Part shown: positions 1 to 8,221 of the stretch, one piece after another
Layout: every line of letters begins with the position of its first letter
Position numbering within the stretch: the first letter of the stretch is position 1
DNA from: CAYILR01 sp964364175
Lineage (GTDB): Bacteria; Bdellovibrionota; UBA1018
NCBI GenBank assembly: GCA_964364175.1
Contig: CAYILR010000019.1
Location: 12,359 to 76,358 of the forward strand
Direction of reading: 5' to 3'
DNA: 64,000 nt
Notes under the pieces: generated by a model
Databases searched by the model: none
What the model saw: the letters and a program-made list of their open reading frames with translations, nothing else
Told to the model about the DNA's origin: nothing
Translations under genes and position numbers: made by a program

Positions 1-65
1 ATGATGGCCAGCAACGAGATCACCAAAAGAAGAACTAGGCTGATAGTAAAAGTTCGTCTACGCAT
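1..65 (-). CDS. Peptide ABC transporter permease, DppC/OppC-like, N-terminal fragment
   Basis: The gene is cut by the window edge. Reading leftwards from the ATG at 63-65 gives MRRRTFTISLVLLLVISLLA, a basic start followed by a hydrophobic membrane segment. A purine-rich GGGGGCGGGA lies just upstream and can serve as ribosome binding site. It follows a DppB-type permease on the same strand, exactly where the second permease subunit (DppC/OppC) is normally found. The identity is inferred from this context and from the N-terminal hydrophobic helix; no family motif is visible in 21 codons. Confidence 0.55.
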   Translation of the reverse strand, partial: MRRRTFTISLVLLLVISLLAI

Positions 66-91
66 TCCCGCCCCCGTTCACGGGACAAGCT

Positions 92-208
92 TTGCGGCGG
101 TCTAATAATAAATACAACTTTGCGGATTCACGCTGCGCCACGATGGCGCGTAAGCGTGCGGACAGGAGTCCCATTCGCAAAGTTGTATTTATTATTAGAC
201 CGCCGCAA
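92..208. repeat. Large nested palindrome, 33-bp perfect arms
   Basis: Arms 92-124 and 176-208 are perfect inverted repeats of 33 bp. The 51-nt centre holds a second hairpin: CACGCT (129-134) pairs with AGCGTG (153-158), and GCGCCA (135-140) with TGGCGC (144-149). The right arm ends 1 nt before the stop codon of the DppB-like gene, so the element fills most of the gap between the two permease genes. There is no T-run to make it a classical terminator. Confidence 0.9.
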
Positions 209-209
209 C

Positions 210-1127
210 TCATTGATAACGCATCCTAGGATCCACCCAAGTTGTGGCTACTTCAGATGCAAAATTGCAAAGCAACAAGATTGCCCCATAAACCATCGTA
301 ACTCCCATCACGAGCGGATAATCCCGATTCAAAACCGCACTGACAAAATATCTGCCGAGTCCCGGAATCTGAAAAACCGTTTCGACGACGAACGATCCAG
401 TAATCAAGTTCGCCGCGATCGGACCCAGCAGCGCAACAATGGGAATCATGGAATTTCTGAGTGCGTGTTTGAAAACCACAGTGCCTTCACTCAGTCCTTT
501 TCCATAAGCCGTGCGGATATAATCCGCTGAGAGTGCTTCCATCATCGCTGATCGAGTCAGTCTCGCGACGATTGCAATGGGTCGCAGAGATAAAGTCAAA
601 ATCGGCAATACCAAAGAAACTGGTCCTTCATAGAGTGCAGGAGGCAGCAAGTTCAGCCAGGTGGAAAAAATCAAAATCAATGCACTGGCCATGAGATATG
701 CGGGAAGATTGACTCCAGAGATGGCAAGCCACATCGCAGAGGTGTCCCACCACGTTCCGCGTTTCCAAGCAGCACTGCATCCCAGGACAAGCCCCAGAAC
801 CATGGCAAGCACGAGCGAAATTCCACCGGTCACCATCGAGATGGGAAGCGATTCCCAAATCATTTCGCTGACGGGAGTTCCCAGGTATTGAAAAGATTCT
901 TTGAAGTCGCCGTGCAAAGCTCCCGAGAACCAACTCCAAAATTGTGTCCAGAGAGAATCGTCCAAGTGGTACTTCGCTGCAATTGCCGCCATGATTTCGG
1001 GCGGGAGGACGCGGTCCGTATCAAACGGGCCACCGGGAGCCAGTCGCAAAGCAAAGAACACCAGCACACTGACCATGAACAAAGTCAAAACCGTGCTCGA
1101 AAGTCGTTGGGCCAGTGGTCTCCACAT
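210..1127 (-). CDS. Peptide ABC transporter permease, DppB/OppB family
   Basis: A 305-residue inner-membrane permease of the binding-protein-dependent transport family for di- or oligopeptides. The N-terminus shows the usual first helix (VLTLFMVSVLVFFALRLAPG). The EAA-type loop that docks on the ATPase is visible near YIRTAYGKGLSEGTVVFKHA, and the protein ends with the typical VDPRMRYQ. The start at 1127 (MWRPLAQRL) is chosen over a longer 33-residue extension because it gives the normal family N-terminus and lies 5 nt after the upstream stop. A DppC-like gene follows. No solute-binding protein or ATPase is in view; they may lie beyond the window edge. Confidence 0.9.
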   Translation of the reverse strand: MWRPLAQRLSSTVLTLFMVSVLVFFALRLAPGGPFDTDRVLPPEIMAAIAAKYHLDDSLWTQFWSWFSGALHGDFKESFQYLGTPVSEMIWESLPISMVTGGISLVLAMVLGLVLGCSAAWKRGTWWDTSAMWLAISGVNLPAYLMASALILIFSTWLNLLPPALYEGPVSLVLPILTLSLRPIAIVARLTRSAMMEALSADYIRTAYGKGLSEGTVVFKHALRNSMIPIVALLGPIAANLITGSFVVETVFQIPGLGRYFVSAVLNRDYPLVMGVTMVYGAILLLCNFASEVATTWVDPRMRYQ

Positions 1128-1132
1128 ACGGA

Positions 1133-1981
1133 CTAAGGTTTCCAATCCGGATAGAGCACCCATCCTGTGTGAGCAGGCATGCCCGAAGGTGGATCTGCGC
1201 ACGCACCGAGATCTTTCATCATGCAAGTGAATGCGCAGACAAAAGCATCGAATGCGGGAAGACTCTCAGAAAGTTTTCTCATATCTCTTTCATAAATAAA
1301 AATACCATAACTTTTGACCAGCGTATCCAGGATCTCAGCGCGGGCGTGAACGCCTTCCTCAAGTTGTCGGTATGCGCGCAAAGTTTTTTTAGAAAGTCCC
1401 AGATCCATGGCCATCAATGCGATGCTGAGTTTGGGCCAGACTTCGTGGATCTGGACCAGATTTTTCAGATGGCGACTGAGGAAGAACATCCGCGCGGTTC
1501 GTGGCGCCTTGCTGCCGCCCAGTGCTTCGTCGATTTCAAATCGGCAATCCTCGGGCAAATTGGGCAGGACTTTGTGCCTGATCCAAATTTCCATCGGACG
1601 TTGAGTGTAAGGAGTGATGGGGGATTCTTTTTTCCCCTTTTTGATCAAGGAACGCATCCATTTCACGGAAGGAACCGTGCATTTCTCCGGCAGAGGGCAG
1701 GTTTTGCGTGTGCATTCGATGCAGGGAGGCAGATCGATGGGCACGTTGACAGCGAGCTGGACCGACTGCGGTGGAAAATCCTGGATCGATTCACGAATCG
1801 TTTCCAAAAGAGCAGCATCCCCCGTCATCTCACCGTCCCCAGAAATGCGATCATAGATATCGAGGAGAAAAAGTTTTTGCTCTTTGGGATAATGTTCGAG
1901 AACCGCAAGGGTAGTTTTTTGGTTCTTAGCTCCTGCTAATTCCAATCCCAGGTAGCGCCTGGAAATCCATCCGTGTTTCAA
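1133..1981 (-). CDS. DUF429-like RNase H-fold protein
   Basis: A 282-residue protein that opens with YLGLELAGAKNQKTTLAVLE, the glycine-bearing first strand typical of RNase H-fold proteins. A Cys-rich stretch (IECTRKTCPLPEKC) follows near residue 90, then YTQRPMEIWIR, and PAFDAFVCAF near the C-terminus. This pattern matches the DUF429 family, predicted nucleases or RNase H-like ATPases of unknown substrate. The start is TTG at 1979-1981, giving a TTGA overlap with the stop of the upstream kinase; no ATG lies before the first strand. It sits between the GHMP kinase and the permease on the same strand. The function is not known. Confidence 0.65.
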   Translation of the reverse strand: MKHGWISRRYLGLELAGAKNQKTTLAVLEHYPKEQKLFLLDIYDRISGDGEMTGDAALLETIRESIQDFPPQSVQLAVNVPIDLPPCIECTRKTCPLPEKCTVPSVKWMRSLIKKGKKESPITPYTQRPMEIWIRHKVLPNLPEDCRFEIDEALGGSKAPRTARMFFLSRHLKNLVQIHEVWPKLSIALMAMDLGLSKKTLRAYRQLEEGVHARAEILDTLVKSYGIFIYERDMRKLSESLPAFDAFVCAFTCMMKDLGACADPPSGMPAHTGWVLYPDWKP

Positions 1982-3084
1982 GCAGACACCTGGATTTGGA
2001 GGCCACCCGAAACTCCTTGGAATGGCAGCGGGCGAATGCCAGGTATTGCGGCAATTTTGCCGCGCAGGAAATCTGCTTTTTTCTGATCCCCGGTGGGTTC
2101 AAAAACAAAGAAGCATCCACCGCCGCCAGCACCGCAGATTTTTCCGGCACAGCGGCCTTCTTGTTCCGCGATTTTGAAAGCTTGATCCATTTCGGGTGTG
2201 CTGATTCCTGCAGCAAGTCCTTTGCGAGCAGCCCACTCTGCGGCAATTGCATCGTTGACAGCACTCCAGTTCGAGCTGGATGCAGCAGTTAAATTCTCAA
2301 ACGCGGATTCCAATTCCTGTGTAGCTTGCGAAATTGAACGAAACATCGCGCGCACGGATGGATCTCCATCAATAAAAGATTTGTAGAGCGCCCAATTATT
2401 GATTCCGCTATTTCTCGATTGGCCCGAATAAAAAAGCAGGATCCGTTTTTCAAGTTCAGGGATCAGGGTCTGCGGGAGGTATTTTCGGGTGTGTTTTGCG
2501 ACTCCCCAAGCGAGCTTTTGCAGCCCTCCATACATTGCACCATAATAATCCTGCAAGCCTGCAGGAACTCGAATCAAGGTAGTTTCAATGTCGCGTGCAA
2601 TCTCAATCAGATTTTCGCCATCGGTGAGGGGATTCACGGTCTTGCTCTCTGCCCAGGACGAAAGTGCACCCAACATGGCAATCGCAAGAGTGGAAGATCC
2701 TCCGAGTCCTGCTCCTGCAGGGCTCTGGGCGGAAGTTTTTAATCGGAGGTCGGCCGCGTGTGCAGGTTCGGTTTTGCGAGTAAAATACGAGATCAGCTTG
2801 CCGCTCAAAATCAAAGAAGGCGGAAGTGAGTCCACTCGTTTTTCTAGCTCGTCCCAAGTCAGACGAGTCTCGGCGTGTTGATCATGAGATTGAAGAGTAA
2901 TGCTGGGTTTTTGTCCTGCGGGTGTATCAGTAATCTCTAGCTGTGCTTGCGCATATAAATTAATGCCGAGATTGATCGTCAGAGCGGGCGCGTTCAGTTG
3001 TGAATTGAGCAGATAAATAGGCCAAATGTCGATTGTGCCACCTGCTAAATCAATTCGCGTCGGAGCCTTGGAATCAATGATCAT
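1978..3084 (-). CDS. GHMP-family sugar kinase
   Basis: A 368-residue small-molecule kinase. All three GHMP motifs are visible: APTRIDLAGGTIDIWP at the N-terminus, the ATP-binding SPAGAGLGGSSTLAIA near residue 125, and GAGGGGCFFVF near residue 320. The combination resembles heptose-7-phosphate or fucose-type sugar kinases more than mevalonate-pathway kinases, but the substrate cannot be read from sequence. The ATG at 3084 is preferred to an upstream TTG; it overlaps the end of hpt by 11 nt, implying translational coupling. An LPS-heptose role is possible, but no other heptose gene is nearby. Confidence 0.85.
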   Translation of the reverse strand: MIIDSKAPTRIDLAGGTIDIWPIYLLNSQLNAPALTINLGINLYAQAQLEITDTPAGQKPSITLQSHDQHAETRLTWDELEKRVDSLPPSLILSGKLISYFTRKTEPAHAADLRLKTSAQSPAGAGLGGSSTLAIAMLGALSSWAESKTVNPLTDGENLIEIARDIETTLIRVPAGLQDYYGAMYGGLQKLAWGVAKHTRKYLPQTLIPELEKRILLFYSGQSRNSGINNWALYKSFIDGDPSVRAMFRSISQATQELESAFENLTAASSSNWSAVNDAIAAEWAARKGLAAGISTPEMDQAFKIAEQEGRCAGKICGAGGGGCFFVFEPTGDQKKADFLRGKIAAIPGIRPLPFQGVSGGLQIQVSA

Positions 3085-3622
3085 GCTCAAAATAGCCAAC
3101 AAAGGGCAGATTGCGGTATTTGCCCGCGTAATCCATGCCGTAACCGACTACGAACTCGCTGCCGATTTTGAAACCCAGATAATCGACATCCACAGTGGCT
3201 TTGAGAGATTCGGGTTTGAGCAACAAGGAGCAAACTTTGATGCTCGCGGGTCTTCTGGTTTTAAACATGTTTAATATATACGCAAGCGTGAGTCCGGAAT
3301 CGACGATGTCCTCCACAATCAGAAGGTGCTTGCCCTCGAGAGGCTCAGCGATGTCCATGGTGACTTTGACTTCACCCGATGTCACAGAACGATTTCCATA
3401 ACTGGAAACGCCTAGAAAATCACAAGTGACGGGAACGTCGAGCTGGCGAATGAGATCTGCGAAGAAAATAAAGCTGCCGCGCAGAATGCAAATCGCCATG
3501 ATGGGTTTGTTGGCGTAGTCCACGTTGATTTCTTGCGCCAGCTCCGATAGGCGCTGCTGGATTTTGACTTCTGGAATTAGGACTTTGGGTTGCTTAACGG
3601 AAAATTCATCTGAGCTCGACAT
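3074..3622 (-). CDS. hpt: Hypoxanthine phosphoribosyltransferase
   Basis: A 182-residue type I phosphoribosyltransferase that salvages hypoxanthine and guanine into IMP and GMP using PRPP, in the cytoplasm. The PRPP loop is LLIVEDIVDSGLTL near residue 100. The hood and purine-specificity region ends in EFVVGYGMDYAGKYRNLPFV, a hallmark of bacterial Hpt. Length is normal for the family. It overlaps tdk by 17 nt and is overlapped in turn by the GHMP kinase, forming a tight nucleotide-salvage block. A predator living on prey nucleotides would use both salvage genes, but that is inference. Confidence 0.97.
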   Translation of the reverse strand: MSSSDEFSVKQPKVLIPEVKIQQRLSELAQEINVDYANKPIMAICILRGSFIFFADLIRQLDVPVTCDFLGVSSYGNRSVTSGEVKVTMDIAEPLEGKHLLIVEDIVDSGLTLAYILNMFKTRRPASIKVCSLLLKPESLKATVDVDYLGFKIGSEFVVGYGMDYAGKYRNLPFVGYFEHDH

Positions 3623-4256
3623 GTGGATTTCCTTTGGGTGGAGTCGTCAGTGTAATAGGCGGTGGTGTTGCGGAGAGCGAAACTTGAGCTGTCGCGATCT
3701 CACCTGGTTCGTGGCAAAAACGGCAACGGGCTTCGTACATATCCTTTGCGCCGACAGCTATTTTTGCTGTGGTTTGAACATCGATCCTCTGTGAACGGGA
3801 TGCAGGATTGCCGCAGACCATGCAAACTGCAGAAAGCTTGGTGACATACTCCGCAACGGCCAAAAGTGCAGGCATGGGGCCGAAGGGATTGCCCAAGAAG
3901 TCGAGGTCAAGTCCAGCAACAATGACTCGGATTCCACGGAATGCGAGTTTTTGGGCTACTTCAACCACAGCATCATCAAAAAATTGAGCTTCATCTATTC
4001 CGACAACGCGGGTGTTGTCATCGGTCAAGCGCAGGATCTCAGTCGCGGTGTCGACGGGTCGAGATAAAATCCGATTGGCGTCATGACTTTGCACGAAATC
4101 AGCACTGTAGCGATTGTCGATGACGGGTTTGAAAACTTGAACTTTCTGACGGCCGATTTGTGCCCGCTTCACTCGGCGCAAAAGTTCTTCAGTTTTTCCG
4201 CTGAACATGCTGCCGCAAATGATTTCTATAGTACCGGATTGGGATCGATGAAACAT
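3606..4256 (-). CDS. tdk: Thymidine kinase, class II
   Basis: A 216-residue thymidine kinase that phosphorylates thymidine to dTMP. The P-loop is IICGSMFSGKTEELLRR, the Walker B-like GIDEAQFF gives the catalytic glutamate, and the lasso zinc site is formed by CMVCGN and CRFCH. The ATG at 4256 (MFHRSQSG) is chosen because AGGAG lies 7 nt upstream; an ATG 15 nt earlier overlaps that ribosome binding site. It overlaps hpt by 17 nt. The C-terminus carries a Pro/Thr-rich tail of about 25 residues (ATPPPITLTTPPKG) beyond the usual fold. Confidence 0.97.
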   Translation of the reverse strand: MFHRSQSGTIEIICGSMFSGKTEELLRRVKRAQIGRQKVQVFKPVIDNRYSADFVQSHDANRILSRPVDTATEILRLTDDNTRVVGIDEAQFFDDAVVEVAQKLAFRGIRVIVAGLDLDFLGNPFGPMPALLAVAEYVTKLSAVCMVCGNPASRSQRIDVQTTAKIAVGAKDMYEARCRFCHEPGEIATAQVSLSATPPPITLTTPPKGNPHVELR

Positions 4257-4286
4257 GCTGACTCCTAGCATGAAAAACTAGCAAAA

Positions 4287-4721
4287 TCACTTGCCGGAGT
4301 ACAGCAGAAAGTCCCCTTCGCGGCTGATTCGATTGAAGTGCATGGACTCCTGCGCAGAGGTGCGACAACCCTCGACAGTTCGTATTCCGCTTGAGTTTTT
4401 GAGTGATAGCCAATAGGTGGAGCGGCAAGGGGCGGTGGAGGCTACCGATCGTTCGAGCTTAGGTTTTTCAGTCATCCAGGATTGGACTTTGGTGACCCAG
4501 TTTTCAAAGTTCTTGGCTTCCAAATGCTTTGAGGATTTGAGGATTTTTTGATTCAGAAAGCTTTTTCCTTCGATTTGATCACCATGAGACCAGGCATGAA
4601 ATCGATACTGGTCGTGTCCCAGAACGTAGGAGAATTCGACGTCGATATCTTCTGCCTGGGCAGCGCTAGTTAAAAACAGAAACAATAGGAGAAGGCTTTT
4701 TTTAATGATGAGTTTTTTCAT
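4287..4721 (-). CDS. Small secreted protein of unknown function
   Basis: 144 residues starting MKKLIIKKSLLLLFLFL with a signal peptide cleaved near SAAQA-ED. The mature part (about 120 residues) has two cysteines (CRST and GCRT) that could form one disulfide, and no motif I recognise. The start at 4721 makes an ATGA overlap with the stop of the upstream peptidase gene, so the two are translationally coupled. It may be a periplasmic partner or substrate of that peptidase; this rests only on the coupling. Confidence 0.75.
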   Translation of the reverse strand: MKKLIIKKSLLLLFLFLTSAAQAEDIDVEFSYVLGHDQYRFHAWSHGDQIEGKSFLNQKILKSSKHLEAKNFENWVTKVQSWMTEKPKLERSVASTAPCRSTYWLSLKNSSGIRTVEGCRTSAQESMHFNRISREGDFLLYSGK

Positions 4722-5893
4722 AGAGGCAAGCTTCCGTTCCAATGGCAATGAGGTTCAAGGCTGACGTCTTCTGCAGGGCATCCCAGCAAGCGACGGATTT
4801 GTGGGTGGTTTCCAAAAATTTTTCGAATGCGCTGAACAGGATCAGGGTGAGCGCTGGTGTCAGCGTCGTGGAGGGAATCCCCTTCGTCTTCGCAAAGGTC
4901 ACGAACCGAATTGATGGCAGCTGCCCGGATTTGCGCGGGATCGAATTCTTGCGCATATTTTGCGAGTGCTTTGGCGGTCACTTGCACAGCAATCCAATCA
5001 GCAAAAGTTTCTGAGAGCTGATCATCGCTTTCGCAGTTTCCGTTCGGTCTGGAAATTTTTTGGTCGACGAAGCATTGGGTGAGGCGGTTGTAAGCTGGGA
5101 ATGACCAGCCGAGATTTTTGAGTTCGCAGGGATCGATGGAGTGGCCGAGTTCGTGTGTAATCGTGAAAACTAGATTGAACCAAGACCGTACGGCCATGAT
5201 AAAGGCCCCTCCCACGCGCATTCGAAGTTTGGCGCTCTCGGTCCTTTCAAAATAAACATCCATTTTTGTAAAGAGGTCGGGTTCGTCATCGTAGATGGAG
5301 GCGGGTGGTGGAAATTGTAATTCGACCGAGTGAATTCGTTCGATGATTAATTTTTTGTCTGAATCACTGAAAAGGTTTTCGGGCTCTTCACGAATGAGAG
5401 CTTCAAGCGTGGTTTTGACCCAATCAAAGGTGGCTCGAAAACGATCGGTACGTTTTTTTGTATAGAGTTGTTTTGCGAGTTCATCATCGACTTGCTCCGG
5501 GCTCCAATCTGGATGTTTGCGGATGATGTCTTCGTATTTTCTGAGCGCCATGAGCTCACCGTCGATATCGCGGTAGACAACTCCGGTGGGATCTCGGGTT
5601 ACCCCTTTTTTGCGACAAACTGAGGCATAGAGATCGTCGCAGAATTTTTGATTGGGAATACTCTGCGCTGGACTTCGTTGTACAGAGTTGCCGGTGTGCG
5701 CGGAAATTGTCTCTCCTTCAGAGGAGTACGGTCGGGGAGCGGGTTGGAGAAAAAACGAAGTCATTCCCCAGGCATTGAGAGAAACACACACGACCATGGC
5801 TCGGTATCCGTACCGTCGCCAGAGTCTGCGGAAGTATTTCTCCCAAAAGCTGCGCCTCTTGATGAGACGCCGCATTCGTCCTTTGAATGCCAT
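4718..5893 (-). CDS. Membrane-anchored zinc metallopeptidase, gluzincin (M13-like)
   Basis: A 391-residue protein with a very basic N-terminus, one membrane helix (YRAMVVCVSLNAWGMTSFFL, about residues 29-48) and a large domain that should face the periplasm. It carries FTITHELGHSIDP, a HExxH zinc site, followed about 60 residues later by LSETFADW. An ExxAD-type third ligand after HExxH is the neprilysin (M13) arrangement. It is shorter than classical M13 enzymes (about 650-750 residues), so only a catalytic core is present. AGGAG lies 4 nt before the ATG at 5893. Six cysteines suggest disulfides. Substrate unknown. Confidence 0.8.
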   Translation of the reverse strand: MAFKGRMRRLIKRRSFWEKYFRRLWRRYGYRAMVVCVSLNAWGMTSFFLQPAPRPYSSEGETISAHTGNSVQRSPAQSIPNQKFCDDLYASVCRKKGVTRDPTGVVYRDIDGELMALRKYEDIIRKHPDWSPEQVDDELAKQLYTKKRTDRFRATFDWVKTTLEALIREEPENLFSDSDKKLIIERIHSVELQFPPPASIYDDEPDLFTKMDVYFERTESAKLRMRVGGAFIMAVRSWFNLVFTITHELGHSIDPCELKNLGWSFPAYNRLTQCFVDQKISRPNGNCESDDQLSETFADWIAVQVTAKALAKYAQEFDPAQIRAAAINSVRDLCEDEGDSLHDADTSAHPDPVQRIRKIFGNHPQIRRLLGCPAEDVSLEPHCHWNGSLPL

Positions 5894-5932
5894 TAGCTCC
5901 TATCCTTGGAACTGGTTGTCTACAGTGGCGCT

Positions 5933-6730
5933 TTAGAATACTGATGTGAAGATCTTGACGATGAAGACTACAAGCGCCGCCACTCCTGCCATAATCATCC
6001 CAAATAGTAGAAGGTTTGGGAACAGGGCAATTACGGTGGCGCGCGTGGCACTGACTCGGTAAACCGTTTTAGCGCCTATGATGCTGATGATGATCGAAAG
6101 CACCGTGCTAAAAAATGGACCGACAATGGGAATGATCGAAAAAAGTGACGCTGCGCTGCTGTAGCAGATGATTCGGACCGCAGATTCGTAAGGAATTTGA
6201 CGGGGGGATCCGTTTTTTTCCGGATCGACCAAGATTCGGGCGCCTGCATACACAAAGAGGGATAAAAAAAGAATGGAGAAGAGCGTGGTGAATGGATCGA
6301 GCAAAACGGATCCGGTGCCGACGATCCAGGGCATGACATGTTGCTGAAGATTTTCGAGAGTTTGGGCACGTTCAAAAGGATCCGACTCAGAAATATCACC
6401 AGCAATTTGGATCAATGATTTGAAATAGTGCGAAAAAGATGAGCCGAGAGTGGATTTCCAAAGATAGGAGGATGCGCTCCCAATCCAGTGGGTCACGAGT
6501 GCAAAGGTCAGAGGGCGTGAAAATCCGTCAGACAGAGGCATCGTGCGAAAAAATTCGGAGGGCTGTGTGAGGATTTTTTTAAGATCAGAAAAATAAGCCT
6601 GAATCCACGAGAAGGCAGACTGCACAGGCTGTGGCATCGCGGGAGCGAGAGGTTGGTCATATCCACAAGTGGGGCAGGGCCCGATCAAAACATCACCGAA
6701 TTCGTGAGCGCATCGAGCGCAGACTTTCAT
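5933..6730 (-). CDS. Zinc-ribbon plus YIP1-like membrane protein
   Basis: A 265-residue protein with an N-terminal zinc ribbon (VCARCAHEF and CPTCGYDQP, four cysteines in the first 33 residues). The rest is an integral membrane domain with about five helices and the polar/aromatic pattern of YIP1-family proteins (PSEFFRTMP early, then a Gly/Ala/Ser-rich helical core ending GMIMAGVAALVVFIV). It starts with an ATGA overlap at the end of the DUF4340 gene, so it is coupled to the gliding-type exporter. A role in assembling or regulating that exporter is inferred from position only. Confidence 0.75.
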   Translation of the reverse strand: MKVCARCAHEFGDVLIGPCPTCGYDQPLAPAMPQPVQSAFSWIQAYFSDLKKILTQPSEFFRTMPLSDGFSRPLTFALVTHWIGSASSYLWKSTLGSSFSHYFKSLIQIAGDISESDPFERAQTLENLQQHVMPWIVGTGSVLLDPFTTLFSILFLSLFVYAGARILVDPEKNGSPRQIPYESAVRIICYSSAASLFSIIPIVGPFFSTVLSIIISIIGAKTVYRVSATRATVIALFPNLLLFGMIMAGVAALVVFIVKIFTSVF

Positions 6731-8220
6731 TTCTTCACAGCTTTCATCGCGAAGTAATCTTGGCCAGTGGGCAGATTGTCCTTGAGGAAGTCGTCCATCA
6801 AGAAAGCCTCGTTTCGGGAGGAGAGAAGATCTTTGGAGTAGATTTTTTCGCCACTTTTCCAAAGCACAAATTTTCGTTTAAGTGCGCCTTTGTCATCCGT
6901 GAGAGCAACGGTCAGTCCTAGATTTTGCCCGCTGGGAACTTGGCTTCCTGCAAGGAATCCTTTGATCTTCGAATTAGTCAGGCGATCCAAAAAGATTTGA
7001 ACTTTTTCAGCGTCGGCCTCAGCTTTGCCGGCTTCCAATATCCATTTTGATCCATCGTGTGAGACGACCAGGGGAACTTTTCCCAGGTCCTTGCCTTCGA
7101 GTGTGATTTTTTTGGTTGTGAAGCGATCCACCGATGTGACCAGTTTGGTCATTCTCAAATCTTGGGCGGAGCGATTGACTCGATCCAGTGAAGAATAGTC
7201 CAACTCAAACAGGGGGGTGGCATTCGAGAGTGCGGCGTAAAGCAAGGGGAGCTTGTTTTTGGGGCCTATTTTTTTCTCGTAGAATTGGATCGTGAGTTGC
7301 TCTGATTTTTTCTCAGAAGGTGTTTTTTCAGCCTCTGTTTGCACCACTTCTCGAGTAAGTTTCAAGTTCAAGCTGGGGGTTGCCCCCATGAGCGCCAGCT
7401 TTGCCCGTGGGTCAGCCTTGGATTCGGAGACAAAAGATTTGGCTTGGAGGTACGAAATGGCTGTAATCAGTCCATCGATGTTTTCCAAATCACCGGCCAG
7501 CCCGTCAACGGTCCACTGGTTTTCTTTTTTAGCAGCAGTGTATTTTCCTTTGGGCCCTGAAGATTGAAGCTCGAGAACTTGATGGGTGCTCAGTGCCAAG
7601 AGTTTTTTGTCGCGCCACCAAGTCATGTCCTTGTCAAAGTTGGCTTTGACGTATCCTGGGATCAAAATGATTTTGCCTTTTTGATTGGAGCTTTGCGCGA
7701 ACATCGCGTCTCCGATGGGGTGCATTTCACCGAATTGCAGAGTGACGATTTTGTCTTTCAGAGAATTCGATGCGATTTCAATGCGATTTTGATCTGAGAT
7801 CCCATATTGTTTGAGGAGTTTTTCTTTTTTCTCGGGAGTCTCGGTGCTCAGATCAATCGTTTCACTCGGAGCAAGATAATTGAGAGATGAAAGAAGAGCG
7901 TTTACGTTGGTTTCGTCTGCCTTGATTTGCGTGGGTTCGGTGATTTCCCATTTGGATTGATCACCGGGCTTGCAGAGTTTGGAATCCAGGTCCATGCAGC
8001 GGAAAACGGTGGCCTTGCCTGATTTGACCAAACGAATGGAAGAAACAGGCATATCCTTCAGGCCAAAAACTTTTTTGCTGTTCTCCTCCTGGTCTTCTTT
8101 TTCTGGGCGGTGTTTGAACTCCAACCACCAGGTCACTGACCCGAGACAAAACAGCGCGACCGAAAGTGCCAGGGGTTTCAGCCAATTGACCTTAGAGTGT
8201 GCGCTGCTCGTATTTTTCAT
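6727..8220 (-). CDS. DUF4340 protein of a gliding-type ABC system
   Basis: 497 residues: a single N-terminal membrane helix (LALSVALFCLGSVTWWLEF) followed by a large, strand-rich extracytoplasmic domain. Its VFGLKDMPVSSIRLV opening and repeated units match DUF4340, a family almost always encoded beside GldG-like proteins. The ATG at 8220 has AGGAGA 10 nt upstream and lies 1 nt after the gldG stop. The role in the complex is not established; it is usually regarded as an accessory periplasmic subunit. Confidence 0.85.
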   Translation of the reverse strand: MKNTSSAHSKVNWLKPLALSVALFCLGSVTWWLEFKHRPEKEDQEENSKKVFGLKDMPVSSIRLVKSGKATVFRCMDLDSKLCKPGDQSKWEITEPTQIKADETNVNALLSSLNYLAPSETIDLSTETPEKKEKLLKQYGISDQNRIEIASNSLKDKIVTLQFGEMHPIGDAMFAQSSNQKGKIILIPGYVKANFDKDMTWWRDKKLLALSTHQVLELQSSGPKGKYTAAKKENQWTVDGLAGDLENIDGLITAISYLQAKSFVSESKADPRAKLALMGATPSLNLKLTREVVQTEAEKTPSEKKSEQLTIQFYEKKIGPKNKLPLLYAALSNATPLFELDYSSLDRVNRSAQDLRMTKLVTSVDRFTTKKITLEGKDLGKVPLVVSHDGSKWILEAGKAEADAEKVQIFLDRLTNSKIKGFLAGSQVPSGQNLGLTVALTDDKGALKRKFVLWKSGEKIYSKDLLSSRNEAFLMDDFLKDNLPTGQDYFAMKAVKK

Positions 8221-8221
8221 A

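Noticed and set aside
92..208. Integron attC site
   Set aside because: The arms do not end in the RYYYAAC/GTTRRRY core sequences and the pairing is perfect rather than imperfect. There are no cassette genes around.
120..530. Plus-strand frame across the palindrome and the 3' end of the permease gene
   Set aside because: It overlaps the nested palindrome and the conserved end of the permease, and its product has no recognisable feature.
1128..1226. 33-codon extension of the DppB-like permease
   Set aside because: It overlaps the conserved end of the DUF429 gene and adds residues absent from the family.
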